A DNA stretch of 64,000 nucleotides from OMIW01 sp044235645 (GCA_044235645.1 JBIIHQ010000009.1:62001-126000); one strand, 5' to 3'; counted from the stretch's first letter, positions 34,036 through 43,857 are shown. Numbers and translations are program-made. The notes: generated by a model not told the origin, from the sequence alone.

Positions 34036-34704
34036 ATGGAAAAGCGATTTAACAAACGGCGAGGCCCAACCGGCGAATCGGGACAAGGGTACCGACAGGG
34101 GGGTGGGCACCATGGAGGGGGTCATCACCGCGGGAATAGAGGCTTCCGCCGACGGCCCGGCTTCGATAGCGGTAATCAGCGAGAACGGATCGCCGTTGAA
34201 AGCGGGAGTCTTGTCGTCATCGATCAATTCATGCTTGCCAACCCTGAGTTCATCGAGGCCTATGCTGAAATTGTTGACGAACCGATAGCTAAGAAAGTCG
34301 CCCTTGTTGAGCGATTTGGGGGGGTTGTCGTGCAGGTTGCCCCGGGCACTTATCGCATTGACCGAGACCCGTACCGGTTCTCTATCGTCGTTCATCCAGA
34401 GGATGTTTCCCCTTCCGACCTTTCACTCGATGCGGGAGAGTCTGCAGGCACACTTTTCGTTAATACTCGCTGCCTTGCAATGATTGACCGCGAGCTGCTG
34501 GACGACAGTGCCCTCCTGGATAAGTACCAACAACTTTGGTTCGGCGGAAAAGACAAAGCGTGTCGCGATCTGCTCAGAGATAACGGAGGTGCTGTGCGGT
34601 ATGGGTTCTCCCGATTCTCCGATGACCTAACCGTCAAGCTCGACCGCCAGGAAAATCTGCTCGTCCTCGCTCCGGAGAGTCCCGGCGAACACGCACCCCA
34701 CTAA
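34036..34704 (+). CDS. Hypothetical protein with basic Gly/His-rich N-terminal tail
   Basis: 222 residues with an ATG start. The first 45 residues are disordered and rich in Arg, Gly and His (R-R-G-P, G-Y-R-Q-G-G-G-H-H), similar to RNA-binding RGG-type tails. Residues 50-215 look globular: repeated short strands such as L-V-V-I-D-Q-F-M-L and L-F-V-N-T-R-C-L-A-M-I, with long charged helices. No family is recognised. It is a single gene ahead of ilvD. A GGAG stands about 13 bases upstream of the ATG, farther than normal. Confidence 0.55.
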   Translation: MEKRFNKRRGPTGESGQGYRQGGGHHGGGHHRGNRGFRRRPGFDSGNQRERIAVESGSLVVIDQFMLANPEFIEAYAEIVDEPIAKKVALVERFGGVVVQVAPGTYRIDRDPYRFSIVVHPEDVSPSDLSLDAGESAGTLFVNTRCLAMIDRELLDDSALLDKYQQLWFGGKDKACRDLLRDNGGAVRYGFSRFSDDLTVKLDRQENLLVLAPESPGEHAPH

Positions 34705-34835
34705 GCAAGTCGATCCGGAGTGTCTCCGAAACTCCGGATGATCGAAGCATTTCGACGGTGGCGCGAGAATAGGTTCCTCCATCGCTGCGACCCGAACCAT
34801 CCTCGGTTACTCGCTATGTCACAACGGGGCTTACC

Positions 34836-36515
34836 ATGACCCTTAATCGTTACAGTAGTCGTATCACTCAACCGAAATCGCAGGGGGCATCCCAAGCGAT
34901 GCTTCACGCAACCGGTCTTAGTCCCGAGGATCTCGTGAAAGGGCAGGTCGGCGTCTGCAGCGTCTGGTTTGAGGGAAATCCGTGCAACATGCACCTCCTC
35001 GATCTCGGCGCTGCCGTCAAGGAGAGTGTTCAGCAGGAGGGTTTAATCGGTTTTCGCTTCAACACAATAGGGGTGAGCGACGGTATCTCAATGGGTACCG
35101 ACGGAATGAGCTATTCGCTCCAATCTCGCGACCTCATCGCCGACTCGATAGAAACGGTCATGGGAGCCCAGTGGTACGACGGACTCGTCACGATCCCCGG
35201 TTGCGACAAAAATATGCCCGGATGCCTCATCGCGATGGGGCGACTCAATCGTCCCGCGATCATGGTATACGGGGGCACGATACGGGCGGGATGCTCCGCT
35301 CAGGGAAAAAAGCTCGATGTGGTTTCCGCGTTCCAGAGCTTTGGCGAGTACATTGAAGGTCGCATCACCGAAGAGGAGCGACAAGACGTGTTACGAAAGG
35401 CATGTCCCGGGCCAGGCGCGTGTGGTGGCATGTACACCGCGAACACCATGGCGAGCGCGATAGAGGCGATGGGGATGACTCTTCCTTACTCTGCATCGAT
35501 ACCCGCGACCGACCCCGCGAAACAGGAAGAGTGCCGTCGCGCCGCTACAACGATCAAGAAACTTCTCCAATACGACATCAAGCCACGCGATATCATGACC
35601 CGGCAGGCGTTTGAAAACGCGATAACCGTCATCCTCGCGCTCGGGGGTTCGACGAATGCCGTGCTTCACCTCATCGCGATGGCCCGGGCCGTTGATGTTG
35701 ATATTCGTCTGGAGGATTTCCAGCGACTCAGCAATATCGTGCCGTATGTAGCCGATCTGAAGCCAAGCGGGTCCTACGTCATGGAGGATCTCCATACCGT
35801 CGGCGGGGTGCCCGCTGTGATGAAACTCCTCCTCGCGGGTGGTCTTATTCATGGCGATTGCCTCACCGTGACGGGTAACACCGTTGCCGAGAATCTTGCC
35901 GATCTGCCCGGATTGAGGGAGGGGCAACAGATTATTCGCCCCCTCTCAAACCCGCTCAAAGCGACGGGACATATCCGTATCCTCACAGGGAATCTTGCGC
36001 CGGAGGGCGCAGTGGCCAAAATTACGGGTAAAGAGGGAGACCATTTCTCGGGCCCCGCGCGCGTTTTTGACTCAGAAGAGGAGATGCTCCAAAGTCTTGA
36101 GCGCCACGGTATCGCAGCAGGTGATGTCGTGGTCATCCGTTATGAAGGTCCCAAAGGGGGGCCCGGGATGCCAGAAATGCTAACACCGACCTCGGCCATT
36201 ATTGGAGCGGGACTCGGCAGCTCTGTCGCTCTGCTTACCGATGGACGCTTTTCAGGAGGCTCGCACGGATTTATCGTCGGGCATATCACCCCTGAAGCCC
36301 AAGAGGGGGGGCCGCTTGCGTTGATTCGCGATGGTGACCTCATATCGATCGATGCCGTCAAGAGCACGATATCGGTCGCCCTATCTGATGAAGAGCTTTC
36401 CCTGCGTCGCGACCAATGGCAGGCACCTCCGCTCAAGGCTTCAAGGGGGACTTTGTACAAGTATATTCGAAACGTAAAAAGTGCGAGTGAGGGGTGCGTG
36501 ACCGATGAGGGGTAG
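34836..36515 (+). CDS. ilvD: Dihydroxy-acid dehydratase
   Basis: 559 residues with an ATG start. It dehydrates 2,3-dihydroxy-isovalerate and -methylvalerate in valine, isoleucine and leucine biosynthesis. Cysteines that hold the iron-sulfur cluster are Cys50 (N-P-C-N-M-H), Cys123 (P-G-C-D-K-N-M-P-G-C) and Cys196 (G-A-C-G-G-M-Y-T-A-N-T-M). The C-terminal P-K-G-G-P-G-M-P-E-M and D-G-R-F-S-G-G-S-H-G-F motifs are intact. Length is normal. It stands alone among isoleucine-valine genes in this window. Confidence 0.96.
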   Translation: MTLNRYSSRITQPKSQGASQAMLHATGLSPEDLVKGQVGVCSVWFEGNPCNMHLLDLGAAVKESVQQEGLIGFRFNTIGVSDGISMGTDGMSYSLQSRDLIADSIETVMGAQWYDGLVTIPGCDKNMPGCLIAMGRLNRPAIMVYGGTIRAGCSAQGKKLDVVSAFQSFGEYIEGRITEEERQDVLRKACPGPGACGGMYTANTMASAIEAMGMTLPYSASIPATDPAKQEECRRAATTIKKLLQYDIKPRDIMTRQAFENAITVILALGGSTNAVLHLIAMARAVDVDIRLEDFQRLSNIVPYVADLKPSGSYVMEDLHTVGGVPAVMKLLLAGGLIHGDCLTVTGNTVAENLADLPGLREGQQIIRPLSNPLKATGHIRILTGNLAPEGAVAKITGKEGDHFSGPARVFDSEEEMLQSLERHGIAAGDVVVIRYEGPKGGPGMPEMLTPTSAIIGAGLGSSVALLTDGRFSGGSHGFIVGHITPEAQEGGPLALIRDGDLISIDAVKSTISVALSDEELSLRRDQWQAPPLKASRGTLYKYIRNVKSASEGCVTDEG

Positions 36516-36717
36516 CCGCCCTCACGGGAACATCGGTCAGAGGAGATGATCGCGGAGCGTACGCGTTCTGAATTCGATGATACACGAATGTCACGGAGCA
36601 TACCTCACGCCACTCCGCCACTTCTCTCTTATCGCCGTTGCTGTGTCCCCCACCCGAGTGCCCACCTTTTCCCGGGTCTATCGGTCAATTCACCGGCATC
36701 GTTGGTCGATCTGAACC

Positions 36718-37665
36718 ATGAATCAACATCCTGATCAAACCAAATCCCACCCTGTCCCCACATCCAAACGGTACGCCCTCATCAGTGCCTGTTTTGGGCT
36801 GGCATCTCGGCGTCGTGGCGCTGTTCGAGGGCCTTCAGCTCTCCGTGACGCGGGAGTTCTCTCGAGAATACAGGAGCTCAATATCAATATCGTTGACGCA
36901 GGGGTCATCACTGAGCCCGCCGAGCAGGAGATAATCGATGCCACCAAAAAGCATCTCCCGGAGGTGCTAACCTTCGGAAATCAGCTCCTCGATACCCTCC
37001 GGGCAGTGTATCTCGATGGGAGAACGCCGGTGATCCTCGGGGGCGATCACTCATTGTCGATCGCATCCTTTACCGCCGCCGCAGAGCACGCACGAAGTAA
37101 TCAGCTTGGCGATATCGCGTTGCTCTGGATCGATGCGCACCCCGACATCAATACCCCCGAAACAACGCCCTCGGGAAATATCCACGGGATGTCGGTCGCT
37201 CACCTCCTCGGCATGGGAGAGCCAGCCCTCACTCACCTCGGAGGTTTTTCGCCTAAATTGACCCCTCATCAGATCATCTACCTCGGACTTCGTTCAGTCG
37301 ATGCGCCTGAGGTACAACGCATCAAAGAGCTTGGCATCACCGCCTACACAATGCACGAGATTGATCGTTTCGGGATCGGGAGCGTGTGGGAGCAGATAAG
37401 CAACCGCCTTCGATCGTTTGGTGGGTTTGTTGTCTCGTTCGATCTCGATGTCTGCGACCCAATTGTTGCCCCCGGCGTCGGCACCCCTGTCCGTGGCGGC
37501 CTCACCTATCGGGAATCTCACCTCATTATGGAGCTTGCCGCTGAATTACCCGGCCTTCTCGCAGTCGAGCTGGTTGAGTACAATCCGGACACCGACAACC
37601 GCGGCACGACTGCGGAGTTTGCGATAGGTCTTATCGAATCGGCGGTGGGAAAGAGAATTCTTTGA
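36718..37665 (+). CDS. Arginase/agmatinase-family ureohydrolase, probably arginase
   Basis: 315 residues with an ATG start. Ureohydrolase signatures are complete: G-G-D-H-S-L, D-A-H-P-D-I-N and F-D-L-D-V-C-D-P, which supply the binuclear Mn2+ ligands. A C-terminal segment with L-V-E-Y-N-P-D-T-D closes the family pattern (usually V-E-v-N-P). The P-S-G-N-I-H-G-M segment after the second motif is typical of arginase, which cleaves L-arginine to ornithine and urea. Agmatinase cannot be strictly excluded from sequence alone. An 8-base-pair weak inverted repeat lies right after the stop (37652-37676). Confidence 0.85.
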   Translation: MNQHPDQTKSHPVPTSKRYALISACFGLASRRRGAVRGPSALRDAGVLSRIQELNINIVDAGVITEPAEQEIIDATKKHLPEVLTFGNQLLDTLRAVYLDGRTPVILGGDHSLSIASFTAAAEHARSNQLGDIALLWIDAHPDINTPETTPSGNIHGMSVAHLLGMGEPALTHLGGFSPKLTPHQIIYLGLRSVDAPEVQRIKELGITAYTMHEIDRFGIGSVWEQISNRLRSFGGFVVSFDLDVCDPIVAPGVGTPVRGGLTYRESHLIMELAAELPGLLAVELVEYNPDTDNRGTTAEFAIGLIESAVGKRIL

Positions 37666-37765
37666 CCAAATTCTCTATCATTACTCGCTAAACCTGCTTC
37701 TACCGTCATAAACGATGTCGATAGAATTGAGCTCTGCACCCCTGGGATTGGTATGTCAGCTTCCT

Positions 37766-38611
37766 CTACCTGCCGCTAACCTTGGCCCCAACCCGAGCCA
37801 CAGGTCGTGATAATCCCTTTTTTTTAGCGATACCCTCTCCCTCTCCCCCGATCGTCATCTCAACCAACCGATCAGAAACCGCCCCCGAAAAATCAGTCGT
37901 GACCTCGCGTACCACGACCTTGTCCGAGAGTATCTCAACCACCTCCCCATTATCGAGGCCGATCTTCGTTCCCTTCTTGACCGGATATCCCATCCCCTCC
38001 TGTGTCTCCACCATCGCCGATGGATCGTTCCCCCCTACTAAAATCGCTGAGACCTTAAGCTGCCCAAGGGAAAACCGTTGAAGAGGAGGAACAGTTGTAT
38101 CAATCGACACCTTTACCGAGAAATCAATTGGAGTGAACGGGTCACGAAGACCGGTCGGATCATATACGTATTCATCCTCATGATCGGGGCGGTCAAGAGA
38201 CGCTATGAGGCGATCCTCCTCATCATCAGTGATACCCCCACCCTTTTCCACCGCCACATTCCTTGATCCATCGCCGATAAAAAATCGGTTCCCCTCAACT
38301 CGGTATTCAAGCGGTTTCTTTGTTTTTGGATCTAACGGCACGGCATCGAACCACCCAGGTACTAACTCCTGAATTCTAGCGGGCAACCGGCCCCTCTTCC
38401 CCCGGAATTGATTGACCGATAACACCACTTGCCGTTCCAGGCGTCGCCGGGGGTCCTTAATGCCCGCTACCGCCTGCTCAATATCTGCCTTCGCGTCAGA
38501 ACTGTTCTCTTCATCAATCCCTAAAAATTGCAACGACAGAGTGAGCCCACCAATCAGGACCCCTCCTCCGATAAGTAATGGTTTGAACGCCGAACGCTTT
38601 CTCTTCTTCAC
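37766..38611 (-). CDS. PilP-like type IV pilus/secretion protein
   Basis: 281 residues from GTG 38609-38611. A basic start and one hydrophobic segment (residues 10-28) anchor it; there is no lipobox. A first domain (about 50-125) contains L-P-A-R-I-Q-E-L-V-P-G-W and P-L-D-P-K-T-K-K-P-L-E-Y, the look of a pseudopilin-type domain. The second half is PilP-like: Y-D-P-T-G-L-R-D-P-F, then P-P-L-Q-R-F-S-L-G-Q-L-K-V-S-A-I-L, and later G-Y-P-V-K-K-G-T-K-I-G. PilP is the inner-membrane alignment protein linking PilN/O to the secretin. No other pil genes are adjacent, so it may serve a pilus or secretion system encoded elsewhere. Confidence 0.65.
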   Translation of the reverse strand: MKKRKRSAFKPLLIGGGVLIGGLTLSLQFLGIDEENSSDAKADIEQAVAGIKDPRRRLERQVVLSVNQFRGKRGRLPARIQELVPGWFDAVPLDPKTKKPLEYRVEGNRFFIGDGSRNVAVEKGGGITDDEEDRLIASLDRPDHEDEYVYDPTGLRDPFTPIDFSVKVSIDTTVPPLQRFSLGQLKVSAILVGGNDPSAMVETQEGMGYPVKKGTKIGLDNGEVVEILSDKVVVREVTTDFSGAVSDRLVEMTIGGEGEGIAKKKGLSRPVARVGAKVSGR

Positions 38612-38884
38612 CTCGATACCGATTTTTTGAAAGATAATATACCAATTGCTCCAATAGCCACTTTATTTAGATGGCCGGAGTCTAACCCGTGGTTCCCCTC
38701 ACATGTCTCGGTATGAGGAAAAGCATAGACCTCACAAAAGCGCAAACATCATCTGGAATTTGCCTGTATACGACGACGGACCGAAAGAACACGTCCAACC
38801 GAAAGGCGTTCTAATCCCATGTCAGCCTATCAGTGAAACCTCATCTTGGCTTATTACTCCAACGTATTGATAGTTTAAACTAAG

Positions 38885-39412
38885 TCAATATCCCCCGACC
38901 ACCTCCTCGACTAACGTGTACGCCCACCAAAAACCGGGAGATTGATCAAAGGTCGCATTCCAAAACCAAGCTGATACATCGGTGTATTCTCCGCCAAGCT
39001 GATCAAAAATTCGCTCACATACGCGAAGGCGCACATCCCTTTTATTCGCCTCAAAGCACCCCCACCGATGCCCCTCTCTATCAACTCGGATCGGTTTGAA
39101 GGTCACTGAGAAGCCGGCCCCCCGAAAACAATCAACCGCGGGATGTAATTTACGAGTCGGTCGGTTGAGAATCCTGATTATTAGCTGGTCCGAGCCCGCT
39201 TGATATTTGCGAATCTCCCCCGGGAAATCTCGCGCGAAAACCTTGTCCTGCTTGCTGAGCCGCAGTGACGATAGCCGTTTATCCAAGAAATATTGCGGCC
39301 ATTCGGCCGCGACATGTCGCCCACCTGATAACCCAGCATCATCCGTCGCCCGTAGTAACGGAACGACCGCGGTCAGAGTGGCCAACACGATGTACAAACG
39401 GTTATGCCACAT
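38885..39412 (-). CDS. Exosortase-associated EpsI-like protein
   Basis: 175 residues from ATG 39410-39412, which has a TAGGAG ribosome binding site and overlaps the exosortase stop by 11 bases, so the two are translationally coupled. One N-terminal hydrophobic helix serves as anchor or signal. The mature part has R-K-L-H-P-A-V-D-C-F-R-G-A-G-F, similar to the H-x-P-x-x-C-x-x-G-x-G-W box of EpsI (DUF3485) proteins that accompany exosortases, and a C-terminal W-F-W-N-A-x-F. EpsI-type proteins are thought to assist exosortase processing, function unproved. The family call is by eye; context makes it likely. Confidence 0.55.
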   Translation of the reverse strand: MWHNRLYIVLATLTAVVPLLRATDDAGLSGGRHVAAEWPQYFLDKRLSSLRLSKQDKVFARDFPGEIRKYQAGSDQLIIRILNRPTRKLHPAVDCFRGAGFSVTFKPIRVDREGHRWGCFEANKRDVRLRVCERIFDQLGGEYTDVSAWFWNATFDQSPGFWWAYTLVEEVVGGY

Positions 39413-40232
39413 GACAGAGTCTCCTATTGCGAAAGGTAATACAGACCGCCGCACCGGTGAAGCAGATCACACCTATCCCGGCATGTGTCCACGATGGCAG
39501 CGACACCAGCCCAGACTCTTTGAAAAATAACAGGGTAACCCTCGCGACATTCGCGATGAATATCGTGCGAAGGGCAAACCCCGTCGCGATAAGCGTTTGC
39601 CGAACGGAAAATTTCATCAGCGACGCAAGAAGAAAATTTATAAACATACCAACCCACAGCATCTTGATCCCACTGCAGGGCGCGTCCACTATCACGATAG
39701 ATCCATTCCAATTAAGAACAGTTCCCTCGGCGACAACCTCAAGCCCACCACCATGTCTTAGTACAAGAGCTACGATGTACGAGAGAACTAATCGAAGCGG
39801 ATACCCAAGATAGAATTCCAGAGAAGAAACTAAAGGAAGGGACAATAAAAGAAGAGCGTACATCGCCGATCCTCCTTTCATAGATTGAAGATGAAGTCCC
39901 GCAAGTGCGGAGATGACGAGAACTCCCTTCACGAGAAAGGGTGTCCACTGATAGGTCGCAATGTAGGCGAGGGAAAAAAGGAGGAAACCGAGGGAACTCA
40001 TATGACATCGGATTCTACCGAGGGGAGCACATGGGGGCTCGCTATCCTCGGCAATATTCATACCTCCCCTCTTCTGACGAACCGTGCCCTCTTCTTTCGA
40101 CCGCATTGCTATGATCATCACGGAGGCGAGCAAGGCCAGAATGCCCCACGGCTCATCAGATCCATCGAGCATTCTCTCACCATACCAGCGCCAAAGTGGC
40201 CAAAAGCTGAGGAATTGAATCAATAGCACCAT
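39402..40232 (-). CDS. Exosortase-family transpeptidase
   Basis: 276 residues with an ATG start and GAGAGG ribosome binding site. About seven or eight membrane helices. The catalytic triad is visible: Cys186 in D-A-P-C-S-G-I-K, Arg231 in A-N-V-A-R-V and His250 in W-T-H-A-G-I-G. Exosortases cut and transfer PEP-CTERM proteins at the membrane during export. An N-terminal G-S-D-E-P-W-G-I-L-A-L segment precedes the first helices. The upstream gene (40361-42382) carries a PEP-CTERM tail and the downstream one an EpsI-like protein, so this looks like a self-contained exosortase-target locus rather than an EPS cluster. Confidence 0.85.
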   Translation of the reverse strand: MVLLIQFLSFWPLWRWYGERMLDGSDEPWGILALLASVMIIAMRSKEEGTVRQKRGGMNIAEDSEPPCAPLGRIRCHMSSLGFLLFSLAYIATYQWTPFLVKGVLVISALAGLHLQSMKGGSAMYALLLLSLPLVSSLEFYLGYPLRLVLSYIVALVLRHGGGLEVVAEGTVLNWNGSIVIVDAPCSGIKMLWVGMFINFLLASLMKFSVRQTLIATGFALRTIFIANVARVTLLFFKESGLVSLPSWTHAGIGVICFTGAAVCITFRNRRLCHVA

Positions 40233-40360
40233 CAGTTCGCCCTCTCGAGAAACCTCAAATCATGATAGGAGAGCGGTTCAGCGACCGCTTGTTAGCAGCG
40301 CCGAACCGTTTGCACCCTGAGAGGCGCGATGTAAATAAACGATTTAACGGCAGGCGGAGA

Positions 40361-42382
40361 TTACCGCAGTTCACCCCCCATAAATCGAGACCTCATTCGG
40401 AGGGTCACAAATACCGGGATTATTGCAATAAGCAACAAAGCCCACGTTTCTGGCTCCGGCGAAGTTGAGATTTCCCCACCGAAAGAAGATTGAGAAACTC
40501 CCTGAGGCAAAGGGAGGGGTTGTGTTACCGTTTCCAGAACCTCACCCGCCTGATTACGGGCAACGCGGTCGATAGCGATGAATGAAGTAAAGTCTGACAG
40601 CAGATTATAACTGAGCCCCAAGGCGGTGATTTCCCTTTCTGTCGCATCAGTCGGATATAGTTTTTGGTAATCACCGAGATCTCTCATCCGACGGCGGGCC
40701 CAAAGGTACTTTATGGCCTCACTACTCTTCAGGGTATTAAAATCGCCGACTTTTAGCGATTTCTCATAACGCCCCTTACCAGTTGACCCAGTGAGCCGAA
40801 TAGTTCCCTGCCTCTTCCCACGCCATTTCCCGAATACAGCAACCGGTCTATTCGCCAATACATCCGGTATGCTCTGAGGAATAATTTCATAGGCATCAAA
40901 TCCATCAAAATGAACCTTAGCCTGAGTAAGGAGGGGAGACATTACATACGACTGAAAACGACTGCTTACGTTAGCTGATTCCCCTTTGTTGGTAACCACG
41001 AACGGCTCTCCCAATCCCACATGAGCGAGTCCCTCGATTAAGTGCCGGTTAACAGAGCTCCCTATCCCGAATGCGAACACATTTCCCTTGTCGAGATTCT
41101 TGCTCACCATATCAAAGGCTTCTGTTTCAACATCAACATACCCATCCGTAACTATTACGATACTTCTCGATCTTCCCTCCGGGAGGGGCATTTCATAGGT
41201 TCTCTTGAGTGCCGGTAAAAGGTTGGTCCCTCCACCTCCATTGATAGTTTCCACAAAACGAACACCCCGGTCGATATTTTCATCGGTAGCGGACAGTGGC
41301 ACGGAGGAGAGCAGATCGCTCCCTCCCGCGAATGTAAGGATATTAAAGGTATCGGTTGATCGAAGATCCCCAACCAGATTTTTAATCAAACTCTTCGTGA
41401 CCTCGATCGGAAAGCCAATCATTGATCCCGATACGTCGACAACAAAGACAAAATCGCGACCTGGAATTTCCTCCGGATTCGGCCGGTATGGTGGCTCAAG
41501 GAGGGCCAAAAAGAATTTTTCTCCATCTCCCTCGTGAAGAAGCAGGCCCGTCTGGAGAGCCTCTCCAGCTAGTCGATATTTCAAGATAAAATCCCGATTG
41601 CTATTACTGGCACCGGCTCGAATGAGCGCAACTCGGGCGCTGTTCGCACTGTCATAATCAACTCGCACATCGTGCGATGTCGAGGAGATATCTCTTATCG
41701 GCATTCCGCCTTCAATTCTGATCTTTATGTCAAAATCGCTCTGCGAATCTTCTCCCTCATTTAAATAGGGGTTCTTTGTCCAACTCTCCGGGCGAGCATC
41801 CCCGACCTTTCCACGGGCATATCGAGGTCCTACAACAGTAGGAACCACGAACTCATACATTCGCTCCGTCGGCATGAGCATCTCAGTATAGCTGAGAGAC
41901 ACCTTAATCTCATCTCCAGGGAGGATATTGGCAACATTCATCTGGAAAACATTCGGCCGATGTTGCTCAAGAAGACTTGCCGACTTACCGTCCTGTTTTG
42001 CAAGTTTGTACGCTGCTCGGGCTTTACTCTTTTCCTTTATCTTCGCGACAATCTGCCGGTCACCGATGGACATCGTTAGTCCGTGAACAGCCGCTCTCGT
42101 CGAAGCGGGAAATACATAGATAGCTTCAATCGGTTTTTGACCCTCATTGTGATAAATCTGAGTGACATTGACATGAGCAATCACTCCTGCAATCGTCGCA
42201 TCGACCGTGGTCGACTTGAGGGGCAAGTCATCAGTTACCCCGCCGTCCCCATACACTTCGAACCGCGGTGCCTCTGATCTTTCCCTTCCATCGGAATAGT
42301 CGGCGACCGCTGGTCGATGGAAGATTGAAGCAAAAATGCCTATTGTCCAGGCAATAATTCGTAGAATATAAGACACTCTCAT
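40361..42382 (-). CDS. VIT and von Willebrand A domain protein with PEP-CTERM sorting signal
   Basis: 673 residues from ATG 42380-42382, with CGAGG upstream and a signal peptide (I-L-R-I-I-A-W-T-I-G-I-F-A, cleavage after A-V-A). Residues of about 40-165 are a VIT domain (P-L-K-S-T-T-V-D-A-T-I-A, A-A-V-H-G-L, A-A-Y-K-L-A). A von Willebrand A domain follows with the MIDAS D-V-S-G-S at about residues 311-315 and D-x-F-N-I. The C-terminus ends S-P-E-P-E-T-W-A-L-L-L followed by a hydrophobic helix and R-M-R-S-R, a textbook PEP-CTERM sorting signal. Inter-alpha-trypsin-inhibitor-like surface proteins of this type pair with dedicated exosortases; the next gene is an exosortase, so this is probably its target. 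Confidence 0.85.
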   Translation of the reverse strand: MRVSYILRIIAWTIGIFASIFHRPAVADYSDGRERSEAPRFEVYGDGGVTDDLPLKSTTVDATIAGVIAHVNVTQIYHNEGQKPIEAIYVFPASTRAAVHGLTMSIGDRQIVAKIKEKSKARAAYKLAKQDGKSASLLEQHRPNVFQMNVANILPGDEIKVSLSYTEMLMPTERMYEFVVPTVVGPRYARGKVGDARPESWTKNPYLNEGEDSQSDFDIKIRIEGGMPIRDISSTSHDVRVDYDSANSARVALIRAGASNSNRDFILKYRLAGEALQTGLLLHEGDGEKFFLALLEPPYRPNPEEIPGRDFVFVVDVSGSMIGFPIEVTKSLIKNLVGDLRSTDTFNILTFAGGSDLLSSVPLSATDENIDRGVRFVETINGGGGTNLLPALKRTYEMPLPEGRSRSIVIVTDGYVDVETEAFDMVSKNLDKGNVFAFGIGSSVNRHLIEGLAHVGLGEPFVVTNKGESANVSSRFQSYVMSPLLTQAKVHFDGFDAYEIIPQSIPDVLANRPVAVFGKWRGKRQGTIRLTGSTGKGRYEKSLKVGDFNTLKSSEAIKYLWARRRMRDLGDYQKLYPTDATEREITALGLSYNLLSDFTSFIAIDRVARNQAGEVLETVTQPLPLPQGVSQSSFGGEISTSPEPETWALLLIAIIPVFVTLRMRSRFMGGELR

Positions 42383-42690
42383 ATAGTTCTGACCTCGAGT
42401 TTGTTTCTGGGCAGTGCTCCGCACCTCGCCTCAATCTATTCTCGGGAATTATGAACTATGGGTGTGAGGTCGCGGTGTTCTCTCCGTGAAATCGGGGTGA
42501 ATTCGTAACATCAGATGGACCCGATCGGGGGGTGAGCAGACACACTCCATGACGCTGACCCTCACCGGTTCAAAGAGCCCCCCCGATGGATACGGTGCCC
42601 CTCCCTCATTGACCGTCCCCCCGGAACTCGGTACGGTACCGCCCTGGGAACACTGAAATCACTGCCGTTTGTATCCAGTTGGAGAGCGCC

Positions 42691-43683
42691 ATGACCACCT
42701 CTACATCGATCCCTCGAATCGTCGCCCTCTTCCCCGGTCAAGGGTCCCAACGGGTTGGCATGGGTAAAGAGCTCATTGATGCCTCGCCGATCGCCCGTAA
42801 CCTTTTCCGTCGCGCCGATGATGCGCTTGGGTTTTCACTCTCAACCCTCTGTGTTGAGGGGCCATCTGAAGAGCTAACCCGCACGGAGTATGCGCAGCCA
42901 GCGATCCTTACCGTCAGCACCATCTGCTTTGAGATGCTTCGCGACCAGGTGGCATTCAACGTAGTTGCTGCCGCGGGGCACAGCCTCGGTGAATATTCCG
43001 CTCTCGTGGCGACCGGTGCCCTCGACTTTGAAGATGCTGTGCGTATCGTTCACCGTCGCGGTACATACATGCAGAGCGCCGTCCCCGCCGGCATTGGCAA
43101 AATGGCCGCCATCTTGGGCAAGGAGCTCTCCACCATAGAGGAAGCAAGAGCGCGGGTCACCACCGGGGTCGTTGAGGTCGCCAACGACAACTCGCCGGGC
43201 CAAATCGTCGTATCGGGAAATGCCGCTGCGGTCGACGAACTGCTTCAGCTTATGGCGCCGGTAAAATCGGTTGAGCTCCCCGTCAGTGCCCCGTTTCATT
43301 GCTCCCTCATGCAACCAGCAGCGGAGCTGCTCCGGGCCGATATTCAGAACCTTTCGCTCCGCGACCCAGCATCCCCGATTATCGCAAATGTCACCGCCGA
43401 ACCCACCCAGTCAGCGGCGCAGATAAAAGAGCTCCTCTACCGACAAGTATGCGGGACCGTCCGATGGGTTGAGTCGATGCAGCGAGCGCGCGCTCTCATT
43501 GCTGACGGGATGGGCCCCGGCGCCACCTGGATTGAATGTGGATTCGGGACCACCCTCGCCGGGCTCATGAAGCGGATCGACCCGACAATTAAGCCGATGG
43601 GTACCCAAACGCTCGCCGATATCACCGCGGTCACCTCCTACCTCTCCGGGGAGCGGGTGAGCGCGACGGCTCCGGCCGCATAA
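42691..43683 (+). CDS. fabD: Malonyl-CoA:ACP transacylase
   Basis: 330 residues from ATG 42691, with GGAG seven bases upstream; a TTG four codons earlier is less likely. It loads malonyl groups on acyl carrier protein for fatty-acid synthesis. Motifs: F-P-G-Q-G-S-Q at the start, the nucleophile Ser in A-G-H-S-L-G-E-Y, V-A-N-D-N-S-P-G-Q and a catalytic His in S-A-P-F-H-C. Length is slightly above the usual 310. It stands alone; no other fab genes are adjacent. Confidence 0.95.
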   Translation: MTTSTSIPRIVALFPGQGSQRVGMGKELIDASPIARNLFRRADDALGFSLSTLCVEGPSEELTRTEYAQPAILTVSTICFEMLRDQVAFNVVAAAGHSLGEYSALVATGALDFEDAVRIVHRRGTYMQSAVPAGIGKMAAILGKELSTIEEARARVTTGVVEVANDNSPGQIVVSGNAAAVDELLQLMAPVKSVELPVSAPFHCSLMQPAAELLRADIQNLSLRDPASPIIANVTAEPTQSAAQIKELLYRQVCGTVRWVESMQRARALIADGMGPGATWIECGFGTTLAGLMKRIDPTIKPMGTQTLADITAVTSYLSGERVSATAPAA

Positions 43684-43857
43684 CGGTGGAGAAGACGACA
43701 ATCGGAACTTTATATGATACTATTGCGTGACTGATAGCCCGAGGAGATGGGCTCTCGAAATTGCAAAACCCGTCACTGATGCGTTGTGCTCTTGGGCTGA
43801 CTTTTAGCCTTTCGGAACCGTGACGTTCCGACTTAGTCCACATGGAAGAACAGGACC

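Noticed and set aside
37652..37676. Hairpin after the arginase gene as intrinsic terminator
   Set aside because: Only eight weak, AT-rich base pairs with no T-run; listed under the gene but not as a terminator.
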